Position numbers and translations under genes: made by a program
In this document: piece after piece, positions 1-10,639 of the stretch
Position numbering within the stretch: position 1 is the first letter of the stretch
Layout: the number at the start of each line of letters is the position of its first letter
Assembly: GCA_028023455.1 (NCBI GenBank)
Contig: JAQFVV010000043.1
Location: 3,535,483-3,599,482 of the forward strand
From: Epiperipatus broadwayi
Lineage: Eukaryota; Onychophora; Udeonychophora; Euonychophora; Peripatidae
Direction: 5' to 3'
DNA: 64,000 bases
The notes under the pieces: generated by a model
Told to the model about the DNA's origin: nothing
The model's input: only the letters and a program-made list of their open reading frames with translations
Database searches by the model: none

Positions 1-365
1 ACACGCATGCGAACACACACACACACATATGTAAAACTAAAGGAACTATATAATAATAACTAACTTAAAAACAAATACAATTACTTGTCTACACAGTTGC
101 TTTTAATATTTCAATCAAAGAATTGGTTTTCATCAGGAATTTTTAATATACATACACACACATATATATATACACATCTATGTGTGTTTCTTTAAGGAAT
201 AGGCTTGTGTATTCCTTAGTTTTTCAATGTAAATATACAGTCAGTGGAAATATATAAAATTTTCTAAAAAAATAATGCAACTAAATGAATATTTTTGTTA
301 AAAATGTTATCACAATATTTATTGCTTAAGAGATCAACGTCACGTGATCAACAAAAGTGATAAAG

Positions 366-430
366 TTGAGCTATGATCCACAGACTTTTAGCATTAGATT
401 CCATCATCCTACCATTGAACTATGAGACAA
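366..430 (-). other. tRNA-like relic
   Basis: On the minus strand a D-arm-like segment (TAGTTCAATGGTAGGA) resembles a Pol III A box. It is followed after about 35 bases by a poor B box (GTGGATCATAGC). I could not pair a proper anticodon stem, so this is at best a decayed tRNA or SINE head. Confidence 0.25.
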
Positions 431-1238
431 TGTATTTTCTAATAGGCTCACATAGACTCTACCAATCCCATATCTTCAATAATATTTCTACAGTAAAAAA
501 ATAAAGCATGAAATCATTTTCAGTTTTGAAACATAATTACTCATTGACAGTCCCACAGATTTTTACTGTCTAGATTAACTGGGACATTGGAATATAAATT
601 TAATGCCCTGGCCAATCTACATTACTTTATTAAATCCTAAGAAGTCAATATATAAATAATATATTTCTATTTTTGCCACACCATGCTTTTTTTGGTTAAT
701 TTTCAACATTTTCCTAGGTTTCACTAATGAATTCCTTTTTGGAATGCTCAATTTTTCTATTCCTACGTAGGATATTTAATAGTTAATCTAACATTGCCAA
801 TAATATTAGAAGTAATGAAGAACTTTATAATTGTTTTCTCCAGAAATAATTTGAATTATTTTTTTGATAACATAGCTGGGTTCATTATTATAGGTGCCCT
901 GCATAATGTAATGCTGTGGTAACATGGGGTACAAGGTTCTCAGATTGGTTCTGGTTCTAAAGTTCCAAAGCCTAAACTTCATATGAACTCCTGAACAATG
1001 AAACCATTTAAATAACTTACTATAATATATGTCATAATTTTATTCAACATATTACTCAAACTATGGGTTTTCAAATCATTCAAGAAAGATATTTTTCTCC
1101 TCGTAACATAATTTAAAGTTGAATAATAATTCAATGTGTGTTCTCTTCCTACTGGCAGATGGAATTAATTAGGCAAAAACTATTTTCAACCACTAAACAT
1201 TACATGATCACCATTTTCTATGCTTCTGCTATAAAAGC
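431..1238. other. AT-rich stretch without recognised gene
   Basis: No coding frame or structured repeat recognised. The last 60 bases hold a short sequence (ACATTACATGATCACCATTT, about 1198) that also flanks HHR-A repeats at 21.4, 53.5 and 62.5 kb, so a repeat end probably lies here. Confidence 0.4.
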
Positions 1239-1318
1239 TTTTTTTTTTCATATGTCATGGCATTGGCCAGGAGGCGAACCTGCGACGACGCTGACCTCTC
1301 GGCTAACAACGCTCTCAC
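1239..1318 (-). repeat. tRNA-derived SINE, family 1 (minus)
   Basis: A poly-T run on the plus strand (poly-A tail on the minus strand) is followed by TCATATGTCATGGCATTGGCC and the complement of a B box at 1270-1280 (GGTTCGCCTCC on the minus strand). The A-box end is eroded. The same tail motif (GACAYATGRGGAAAAA) closes the copies at 1609, 42,922 and 63,725, which defines the family. Confidence 0.6.
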
Positions 1319-1608
1319 GTTCTATAAACAGAATGATTCGTTTTAGAAAAATAATTTGGCATATTTCAAAATTTTTTTTTTAAAAAAATATATTTAAAAT
1401 TTTTTTAGTGTAAAATATAAAACAATATCACTTTAATTTTTTAATTTGAAAGAATATCACTTTTTAACGCCAATTTTAAAGTTAGACAAAACTTATGTTT
1501 CAATAATCAATATTTTGTTTCCTTGCTGGATGTTTTAATAAATTTATGATAATTACATACAGTAATAAAAAAGAATTAAACAAAGTAATATTATTAATAA
1601 CAGTAGTT

Positions 1609-1715
1609 TTATTGGGAGGTCATCGTATCCGGCTTGCAAACAAGTAGTTGGTTGCAGACGGTTGTGGGTTCGCGTCCCGGCCGATACTATGACATATGAG
1701 GAAAAAAAAAGTTAA
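1609..1715 (+). repeat. tRNA-derived SINE, family 1 (plus)
   Basis: Contains a clear B box at about 1666-1677 (GGGTTCGCGTCC), then CGGCCGATACTATGACATAT and a poly-A tail. The A-box region is degenerate. It shares the post-B-box tail with the copy at 42,922, the best preserved in the window. Confidence 0.65.
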
Positions 1716-1834
1716 AAAATATTGCCATTAGAATTTATTTTACTTTTTTTAAAAGTAAAATATTAGCAAATAATCATAATTAAATATTCATATAAATAAA
1801 TCCACATATATATTGTATGGATTTAAGTTGCTTG

Positions 1835-2100
1835 AATAGAAGATTCTTGCAGAGATAAAACAGATAAGTAGACAGAGAAAGACAGAGAAATAGATAGAAA
1901 AAACAGAGAATTATAGATATAATTAAAAAAAAAGATAGAAGTTGAATTGAAAGATTGGTAGATAGATAAATAAATAAGTAGAGTCATACAGATAAAAGGA
2001 AGAAAAATATTTTTAAACGCAGTAAGTAAATATATATATATATTGAGAGGCAGATAGTAAATAGAGGCGTTTAGCTATATAGGCAGAGAGAGATAAACTT
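1835..2100 (+). repeat. purine-rich imperfect GATA/GACA simple repeat
   Basis: About 260 bases are built from AGATA, GACAGAG and AAATAG words, interrupted by (TA)n at 2032. It is low-complexity sequence with no gene content seen. Confidence 0.6.
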
Positions 2101-2530
2101 GATTATATGCATCAATTTAGGAAAGAAATATTTTTTTAGATTTTGAATTGAATTTCATTCAAAATTTTTTAAATAATACTAACATATGTTTGAAATTAAC
2201 ATATATCATATACCAATCATCTAGACTATTTATATGACATTTCATAATGTTGTCTTTTAACTTCTGAAGAGATTTCAATACATCTAAACATTCTACTGTA
2301 TTTTATCTTCAGCCTTATCTTAACAATGAATTAAACACTTTTGCATTTCATTAATGTAACCTTGAAATAATCTTTTCAATATAAAATATATCTGTATCTC
2401 CCATAAACCCATGCTTAAGTTTATTACATCATATTTTTATAGAAAGTCTGTTTCTATACATTTGCTTCACATCTCTAAACCAATGAAAATATATCTTTAC
2501 AATAGCATACTTATTAGCCTTACATTTGGG

Positions 2531-2620
2531 AAGTTAAATAAGATATCAATTGGTCTTAATACTTTTGTGATTGTATTTTTATGATTCTACAGAGAACCAA
2601 TTGATATTTTATTTAACTTT
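2531..2620. repeat. small foldback with 24-bp arms
   Basis: The arm at 2531-2554 (AGTTAAATAAGATATCAATT...) is complementary, with few mismatches, to 2595-2620, around a 40-base loop. This is consistent with a very short MITE remnant. Confidence 0.55.
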
Positions 2621-3439
2621 CAAACATAATGCTTATTTTGTGCTGATCTGAGGGTTGGAGTGGGATGTTTTCTTATTTCCATGCAATACAATGTATAAAA
2701 TAATAGCTTTCTATATAATTAATTTGATTATAGTAATCTACCATTATGATGAATTACTACGTCTTTGGATGTTTTAAATGTAGCATCATCTCATTAAAGT
2801 CTTCATTAGGTTCACCATTGAAGCTTTTTTCCTAAATATAATTTGTATTTTCAATCTATAATCATCCAAATTTAAAGTTGCTGATCTCCACTCATTGATA
2901 AAACACTTGAGATTTTTAAATATTAACCATTGAAGTAAAATTTTTTATAAGTTTCATTAAAAACATAACACTAAAAACATTCTGTAAGTAACGAATAAAT
3001 AATTTAATGGAGATTATATGTAACTGAATATGAAGTAACTGCAGTTTCCATTGAGTTATATAGTATTTGTAAGTGTTTTACTTCCTGTTCAATTAAAAAT
3101 ATTATGTAAATCATCCTTTGAATTGATAAGAATAGGATAATAATAATATTGTAAAAATATAAACTAAGAAGATGTTCCTGCTTTTACTTTTAATCAAACC
3201 AAATTAAAAAAATTCACTATCAAAGTATTTTGATGCCTGTTTCATGAAATCAGTTACAAATTGTTCCAAAGACCACATCATAAACATAGACTGCAAAGTG
3301 GAGTAGGTATAAGTACCTATTTTTTACAGATTTCATTTTGAATACTTCAGATTTTTAGTCAACTATAATAACATATACTATCTTCTCATTCCATTGTGTA
3401 AAAACAGTATTAATAGTTAAACCTTAATTTCAAAAATTA

Positions 3440-3720
3440 CTACAAACGTTTTGATTAACAGAGTCAAATGCCTTGATAAAATCAATTAATGCAATTTGTG
3501 AATTATAGCTTTTTTCATGACATTCTTCCTAAAATTGATTGGGGGAGGGGATTCTGTCTACAATACTTCATAAATTTAGAAAACTTCATTCATTTATGAT
3601 TGGAAGAAACTTATTAAGTAAATTCTTGAAACTATTTTTGATGTAGTGGATAACAAGATATTCGATGCTAGTTAAAGCAGTATTCCCCCCCCCCCATTAT
3701 TTTTGTAAAATCAAACAATA
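3440..3720 (-). pseudogene. LINE reverse transcriptase fragment (motif A region)
   Basis: Reading the minus strand, 3453-3540 translates as EECHEKSYNSQIALIDFIKA followed by FDSVN. This is the RT motif A region (family form FIDFKKAFDSVN) and the preceding helix. Upstream on the minus strand, relic words such as HYIKNSFKNLL fit the usual fingers region. Stops and frameshifts interrupt the frame on both sides, so this is a dead copy. The downstream part (toward 2600) may belong to the same element, but I could not follow a frame. The lineage (RTE, CR1 or L2-like) is not decidable by eye. Confidence 0.6.
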
Positions 3721-4342
3721 GAATTATCATCTTTAATGTCAAGTGGTACTATTTCAGGGATCCATATGTTTACCTAAACATTTATAATGGTATTGTAACT
3801 AAGATATCACCATCCCATTTCAAATCTTATCTAAATATTTCATCAAGAATTCCAGTTTTTATATTTTTAAGATTACAAAGAACTGTTTTAACTTCAGTAA
3901 ATAGGATGGATTGATCTAAATCTAAATAAAATTAGGATTGAAATATTATTAAAAGCTTATCTTAATTTTTGTACCATTATTCAAAAGATGATCAAAAATC
4001 ATCACCAACTTTTAAAATAGCACTATCTATGGATTTAATAAAAATAAGATACATTTGTAAGTCCATATGTTAGTTGAATTTGTCAGGAAACAAATTTAAA
4101 GTGATTATTATCAATAATAACTGCATCTCCTTTTTAAATTTAATCCATCAATTATTACGTCTTCGTGTCAGTTGATAAATTTCTGACTTTAAATCTTTAC
4201 CTTGCTTACAAGATTTAAGTTAAAATTGACAAACGTGTAAAATATTTTTTATTCATCTAAAAATCTTTATCGTCTAATGAAAAAAATACAATGAAATATT
4301 TTGTTTGTTTTTTTTAAAAAAAAAAAAATTTATTTAACGAAT

Positions 4343-4665
4343 TTTAGTGTTCAAAAATAACTTACTGGAAAGGCTATAGCCTACAACACCAATGCAGCCA
4401 AGAACAGGATTGCAGGCTTAAAACAACAAACAAAAAATCACCTCCCAATTTAGGCTCTGGAGCCTGGAAGCCAAATATCTTGACTTTGTGATAGAGTTAA
4501 ACCTAAATGCATTTCCCACTAGATGGTTTCTAGTATACAGAAGAGGCCATGGCAACCTGGATCCCCAATGTCAGTTCTGTCAATAAGAGGAGGAAATGAT
4601 CGACCACATAATTAACATATGCCCTAAGTACAACTGCATCAGACAATTAATTTACACTAACTCTA
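4343..4665 (+). pseudogene. LINE C-terminal zinc-knuckle fragment (plus)
   Basis: The plus-strand translation includes RWFLVYRRGHGNLDPQCQFC, a stop, then EEEMIDHIINICPKY. That is the C-x2-C...H-x(3-4)-C arrangement at the C-terminus of jockey/RTE-type LINE proteins (family form CxC..EQTMxHIVxxCP). Upstream text (LRLWSLEAKYLDFVIELNLN) fits the preceding region. One in-frame stop and a lost 5' end make it a pseudogene. It is separated from the opposite-strand LINE piece at 3.4-3.7 kb by a poly-T/poly-A junction near 4300, so two LINE tails probably meet here. Confidence 0.6.
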
Positions 4666-5207
4666 AAATATTTTCTGTTTTTGTCAGCATTTTTCTTTTT
4701 TGGTCACACCTGAATACAATGACTATATAATCTCATTTTAATATGAGTCATAGATACTTGATTCAAATTCAGGAAAAATATTGGTAGAAGCAGATCTGTA
4801 TAAAATAATGCCAAGCTGAGATATGTTTTACCATGTATTTATTCTTTCTAAGTTAAATTTTATTATGGGAATAACTTTTATAACACCAAAATATATTTGT
4901 CACAAGTTAAGGAAAATCTGCAGATATATATGAAACACAATTAGTCACATAATAAAGTTTTCCCAATGGGAAAAAGGCAGTGATTTTATTTAAAAATGAA
5001 AAATTGTTTTCAAAATTAATTGCACAGGAAAATAATGCAAATAAATATCTTAGTGCATAACTGAAAATTTAAATACAAAATGTTCAAATCACCTTTCCAT
5101 GCGATGTGATGTACTGTGACTTCTCCTTAAATGGAGTCAGGAATCTCTCAGCAGCTATGCCCAGAGAAACCTGTTAGCCACTTTACCTTCCTTTTCCATT
5201 GTACAAC

Positions 5208-5867
5208 CTAAGTTTTCCCATAATCTGCTCCATCCCATTTCCACAACATAATCTTTGTCAACTCCATGACCTTCATATCTAAATCCCCCTTATTTTTTCC
5301 CAAACCTAGCATAAAAACCAATAACTCACTTTCTGTATAATCACTTTGTTCATATTTAACCTTCCATAACTTCATTATTTGTACCCTTTCTGCTTCCAAA
5401 CATTTACATTGAAATAACAGATGCCTAATATTTTCTATGCTTTCTTTACACAACTTGCAGACTAAATCACCCATATTTTTCCATTTACATGTATATTCCC
5501 TTGTTGCTAAAGATCCCATTCGAGCCTTAAACAATAAACTACTTTCCTTACTATTATCATAAATTAACTCAAACCCAATGTTCCGTTTACTTTTATATAT
5601 ATTTAAACTCATTTTACTCTCCATACTAGTTCTCCATCTCTCCAACTCCCTATTCTTTATTAATGCATCTATTCTTCTATCCCACTCCTTCCCACTATAA
5701 CACTCAACAATCCTCCTAACACAATCATCCCATCTTATGTACAAGTATACTGACATAACTTCTTTATCCAAATCTTCTGCATACCGCATTACCTTTCTCA
5801 CCCATCTTGTTGGCTGCCCTTTACTTGTAACCCAATTAAATACTATTTTGGCTATTCTTCCAAACAT
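5208..5867 (-). CDS. LINE ORF2 C-terminal part, 5'-truncated but open
   Basis: A 219-codon frame without stops. Around residues 130-165 it carries LATREYTCKWKNMGDLVCKL, then CKESIENIRHLLFQCKCLEAE: Cys-x2-Cys followed by His and Cys, matching the zinc-binding tail after the RT domain of many LINE ORF2 proteins. The RT catalytic palm is absent, so this is a 5'-truncated insertion and the first Met is probably internal. A degenerate second copy with the same 3' flank (CTTCTCCTTA, then CAGAGAAACCTGTTAG on the plus strand) lies at 39,310-40,030. That shows the 3' UTR runs to about 5100. The open frame suggests a fairly recent insertion. No function is expected. Confidence 0.65.
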   Translation of the reverse strand: MFGRIAKIVFNWVTSKGQPTRWVRKVMRYAEDLDKEVMSVYLYIRWDDCVRRIVECYSGKEWDRRIDALIKNRELERWRTSMESKMSLNIYKSKRNIGFELIYDNSKESSLLFKARMGSLATREYTCKWKNMGDLVCKLCKESIENIRHLLFQCKCLEAERVQIMKLWKVKYEQSDYTESELLVFMLGLGKNKGDLDMKVMELTKIMLWKWDGADYGKT

Positions 5868-6362
5868 TGTATTTTCAGCAACGCCCTCTGTGGATAAATA
5901 TAAAGTTGATTTTCAAATAGCATGGCTGAGTCATGCTGTTTGAAGTTCAGACTTTATATTTTTCACAGAAGGATTGCTAAAAAAACAATGTTTGTGAGAG
6001 TGATTCGAACATAATGAAGGTAGTCTCATATCTTTTGAGTACACCTGTAAATCCTCCTTCTCATAAGATTTTTTTCTAGAGTGATAAATTCATCTTTAAA
6101 CTCTGAAATGATCTTTTTCCATGATGTATTTCCTCTACAATCTAGTCAAAAATTTCCTTGATAATTATCTTTTCTTTATGTTTACTCTTCTTTATTTAAT
6201 TTTTTTAGTTTACAATACCATCTAGTTTGCTTTTATAATTATTCTTTTATTTTTCTGTATCTTTTTAAAAATATGTTGGACCACTTCCATTCATCTAATA
6301 TTAACATATAATTACTAAAATTGCATCATCATAAATCTTCAGATAAGCATATTACATTTAAT

Positions 6363-6598
6363 AATTTTATTAATCATTCATTAGAACTAGAGATTATCCA
6401 TTTAAAGAATGATATTCCTGTAGTGTAATTTTCATTATACCACTCTCATGAAAAGTAGGGATTAAACCCTTCACAAGGTGTTAAAAGTGGATAGAAACCA
6501 GTCCTTACCCTGTGTGAGAGTGGTGTAATGAAAATTACACTACAGAAATATTATTAATTATTGGATAATCTCTAATCTAATGAATGACTAATAAAAAA
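6363..6598. mobile_element. foldback MITE, about 85-bp arms (family F1)
   Basis: A near-complete palindrome. Outer arms at 6363-6400 and 6562-6598 (ATTCATTAGA... / TCTAATGAATGAC) and inner arms at 6418-6450 and 6513-6545 (CTGTAGTGTAATTTTC) are complementary around a centre at about 6478. Partial copies lie at 6835-6909 and 56,239-56,310. No transposase is present, so it is non-autonomous. The TIR does not identify a superfamily to me. Confidence 0.75.
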
Positions 6599-6720
6599 AT
6601 ATTAATATACTTTCATTAAGTGAATTGTGCCAAAGTTGTGAGGGCAGCATATTTGACACTTATCAATTAAATTTTAGTAATTTGCTATCTGCATATATGT
6701 ACTGAACAATAATAAAGAAA

Positions 6721-6834
6721 GGTGTAAGAGATTGTGATCTGGGCCTGATGAGTGCTGGTTCAGCATGAAACATGCAACTTGGGATCATAAATCCTTTTCA
6801 CATATCTTTGATCATATGTGTATGATTACATACC
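6721..6834 (+). ncRNA. degenerate hammerhead-like motif, HHR-B copy 1
   Basis: CTGATGA at 6745-6751 is followed by a TGCT/AGCA stem II (6753-6765) and GAAA at 6767-6770. After GAAA, ACAUG can pair with UAUGUGU near 6820, including a C-G pair where other copies have U-G. The A-A-C just before the core is deleted, which destroys stem I. Catalysis is unlikely from this copy. Confidence 0.45.
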
Positions 6835-6909
6835 TCCACAAGGTATTAAAGTGGATAAAAACTGATCCCTATCTTGTGTGAGAGTGGTGCAGTAAAAATT
6901 ACACTACAA
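6835..6909 (+). repeat. half copy of foldback family F1
   Basis: Repeats the right half of the 6363-6598 element (CACAAGGTATTAAAGTGGAT...GTGTGAGAGTGGTG...ATTACACTACA) without the left arm. It directly follows HHR-B copy 1. Confidence 0.6.
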
Positions 6910-8243
6910 ACATATTACATTTCTTTTAAAACACATTTATTTCATTTCTCATATTATTCCCTTTAACGATTAATTTATTTGAGATGTTAAAATATATCAT
7001 ATTTTTACCTGTAACAAATCACTAAAACATTATATTCGTTACATTTTTAAGCACATCTCTGATGAATCTTTGATCACAAATTATTCTGTCGACTAAATGT
7101 ATTTTAAAATAACAATATTGTAATATGACAATCAAATAAAATTCGCTTGATATTTTCAGAAATATTCCTTTTAGAGCTAATGTATTTTTCTTCTTAATCC
7201 AGATATTCTTACAAAATATTAAATAAAAACAATTCTACATCAGATCAGTCTGAATGTACGAATATATATTACCATAATTTAAATGGCTCTTATGTAGAAT
7301 TTTTGTTTAAGGTGGTAATGTTATGCGAACTTACTACATATTATTTGAGATATTATTCTAAAAAGGAAGAACATTCTTTTTAAGTAATTAGTATTCAAAT
7401 TGTGTACATTTCAATCACTAATATATGGTATTCAATTTCTTGGCTTTTCAAAGTAACCATTTCAGGAAATATTTACAATGTAAGCTTATTCCTTCTAAAG
7501 GTTGTTATTCATTATTTACCAATGGTACATTGTATTAAACTCATTATCAACGATTTTTTTTTCTTTGGTTGTACACAATCCGTTTTTTACTTAGCAGTTT
7601 TCATAAGCAAATACACACAAGATAATTAAATATTACCATATATTTATTACGTGTAATTATAAATTAATTTTCTAAAGAGCAAGTAATATTTTTTCCATTA
7701 CGAATTTTGCTCCACCTAGAGTAATTATTGATAACTATAAAATCATTTTATCTAATAGTAATATAAAATTTACTGACTATCCTGAAAATACATATGAATG
7801 AATGTTAAACTTCATTCATTTCAATGACCGTTGCTTTATTTTTCTTTTAAAAAAGGAACTAATCTATTGCTAGACCCATAAATCCAGACTAGTAAAGCCT
7901 CAAGAAAAACAACCGAATCCACCCGTTTTATCTCTCAGTCCTCAAGCAATAACAACACACAAAAAAAATTACACTTAAAGCAAAATGATTCAATTTATAA
8001 TGAATTACAAATTATGAAAATTTCATGCCTTCATATTAAAACGATTATACTTTATCTGTTAAGCCGAAATAATTAATAAATTATTCAGTGAAAGGTATAA
8101 TATATATTAATGTGAATTCTAAATAGTTAGGCTTACATTTGAATACTGAAGATTATAAATATTTGTAAAAATTATAATAGACATTAGGGATACTTTATTG
8201 CTCTTTAATTAATATTTAGTCTGTGTAGTAAATGAAGAAAAAT
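6910..8243. other. AT-rich DNA without recognised features
   Basis: No domain-bearing frame, RNA gene or clear repeat recognised. Confidence 0.35.
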
Positions 8244-8772
8244 CAGTTTCATGATTAGATTCGAACTCAGACTTTCACACGACCCTCAACTCTCCATGCC
8301 ATCTCATATTGCTGACCCACCTGATCATAGACATGTTGAAAAGATAAATAATAACCAATATACGTATTTCATGCTAAACCAGCAATCATCAATTGGTCCA
8401 GATTACTATCTCCACATATATATACAATCAGTGCTCAGCTTTATATTAAGATAGCCAATGACACGGGCTTTGTACGTTCCATCATCAGATTTTCAATGAA
8501 ATGGATGGCTGAAGAGTTGTGGGTTGGAGTAGTTTGAAGCCTGTCCATTAATGTATGTAGATTGATTATCTTAATATAAAGCTGAGCACTGATTGTACAT
8601 ATGTGTGGAGATAATAATGTGGATCAACTGATGATTGCTGGGTTAACATGAAATACGTATATTGGTGATTAATTATCTTTTCAACATGTGTATGATCAGG
8701 TGGGTCAGCAATATGAGATGGCATGGAGAGTTGAGGGTCGTGTGAAAGTCTGAGTTTGAATCTCTTATACAT
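8244..8772. mobile_element. HHR-B head-to-head palindrome
   Basis: Arms 8250-8456 and 8570-8766 are inverted copies of about 200 bp around a 115-bp centre. The outer end of the left arm, read on the minus strand, gives AGTCTGAGTTCGAATCT, a good tRNA B-box match (GTTCGAATC). Each arm carries the hammerhead-like motif pointing outward. In the right arm CTGATGA is at 8628-8634 and GAAA at 8650-8653. In the left arm the first base of CTGATGA is changed to T. The two 67-68-codon frames in the arms are mirror translations of the repeat and are not genes. Confidence 0.7.
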
Positions 8773-9199
8773 TACATTATATATGTGCAGGTGTGTGTAA
8801 GCTTGTACAGTGTATTAATTTTCATGATTAGATTAATTTTACAATTTTAAAAACCGGAAAACGTGGTTGTTTTGATAAAAAAAAAAAATGAGCAGAGAAA
8901 TGTAAAAAAAAAAAAAAAGAACTCTTCATAATTATAATTTGTCAGCATTTTCCACCAATAAAAACGATATTCAAAATATAGTATATATTTCAGTAATGTG
9001 TGATGGAATTGTATTTAATAAATATATATAATAAATTTGGGGTTTCTCTAGAAATAATGAATATATAAAGTTGAATTGTAACATGCCCTATATCTATGGC
9101 TTGACAAAGTATATATTTCTAATGAATCTATGGTGTGAGATGTTGGTCTGATTTTTGGGCTAATGGATGGTTGTGATTGGGTTGGAAGTAAGATATAAT

Positions 9200-9474
9200 C
9201 AGTGGTGTCCAACAAGTCGATCAGTCGATTGCAAAGCCTTTTTTTGTTAATAATTACTTATATTGCTTTAATTCCCCGGACATGAGTTTTTTGGCCCATT
9301 AAATAATTGTTATTTTTTACTAGGTAGATATATAAAAATAATATATATTTCATACCTCCCTCCACTTAGACTACGCGTATGATAACAAGTCTATCGCCTA
9401 TGACAACAAGTCGATCACAACATATTTTAAAAATAAAAAGTAGATCTTATGAACACAAAAGTTGGCCATCCCTG
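9200..9474. mobile_element. hAT-type MITE, 275 bp
   Basis: The left end CAGTGGTGTCCAAC and right end (read inward on the minus strand) CAGGGATGGCCAAC form imperfect TIRs typical of hAT elements. An ACAAGTCGATC motif next to the left TIR is repeated near the right end. No clean 8-bp target duplication is visible (GATATAAT on the left, ATATACCT on the right). No transposase frame remains. Confidence 0.65.
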
Positions 9475-10023
9475 ATATACCTCATTGGAAGCTTCAATTA
9501 CTTCCTATTCATTTACATATAATTTGAATTATTTACATATTATTTACATATATTAAAAATAGTTATTTTGAATATGGGCATCCTAACTTCAAAAAAGAGG
9601 GATAAAAAAAATGGAAAAATTTTGTGATGACAAAATAATTTGTGAATAAAAATCTTCAGCATCATCAGCAATCACATAACAAGTATGGTTATCCCAATCC
9701 CAAAAGATCCAAAAAGATAAGTGTTGAAATGACTACAAACCAATCTATAAACATGATGAAGAAAAATAGATCTACACATGTTAATCTTTTAGTCTATATA
9801 AAGTTATGCCATCTTTTAACTTTTTCAGCAGTAAAATCATCATTTGAATTTATTAAACTATAAACTGATAAATCTACAAAGTTAGTTTTTTGACTAATAA
9901 ACTTCATGATGATAATAGTTGACAATTACAAATAGTCCCCTAGAAATTTACTTTTAGTTTTTATATAACTCTTAATAGTTTCAGATGACAAGGGCAATAA
10001 CACCTGGCCCAGTTCTAGGTATA

Positions 10024-10638
10024 TGAGGTGTGACCATTTAATTCCCAGAATGGCCATGTGATGTCACCCATGACCTAATCATATAAAAATCACATGAGTA
10101 TTGAACATTCATTTTTGAACATGTTTAAGTGAACATGTATATAAATTTTAAATGAATAGAACTAGTTGTTAGTTAAACCACTGAACATCACACTACTGTA
10201 TGGAGAGTTTTGACTGTTTTAGTTGTTAGTTCGCTATTGAGAAAGAAAGAAATATCCATGCATTTGTTTTAGCATAAAAATGGGTTATAGTGTGTTCATT
10301 GTGAGAGTTTTTTGGGGCCAAAAATTATTTTCATAACTAGACTATTCTGCCTATTTGCCTGAGTTAACTTTCTGTGATTTTTGGGTTATTTCCAAAATTA
10401 AAAACTGCACTGAAAGGATGAAGATTTTCTACTATAACTGATATCCAAAAAGAATGTAAGACAGCTGAGAAATAGTATGCCTGAAAATGAGTTCCAGGTG
10501 TGCTTCCCAAAATGGGAATGCCATTTTAATAAGTGTATAGATGCCAAGGGAACTACTTTGACGGTGAAAGTAACCACTAGTCTACACTTCTATATATTTT
10601 ATGAAGGTGCATTCTGGGAATGAATTTATCACACCTTG
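10024..10638 (+). mobile_element. mariner-family element, internally deleted relic
   Basis: TIRs of about 28 bp (GAGGTGTGACCATTTAATTC with CCAGAATG, and the complement at 10,607-10,637) enclose 600 bp, about half a full mariner. Coding remains include PELTFCDFWVISKIKN at about 10,355-10,410, matching the mariner block around the third catalytic Asp (family form PDLxPCDFxLFPKLK). CFPKWECHFNKCIDAKG at about 10,500-10,550 matches the C-terminal block. Stops lie between the blocks and the first two catalytic Asp are lost. It is inactive. Confidence 0.7.
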
Positions 10639-10639
10639 T

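Noticed and set aside
8251-8454. 67-codon frame and its twin at 8566-8772 as a gene pair
   Set aside because: They are the same repeat read from each arm of an HHR-B palindrome.
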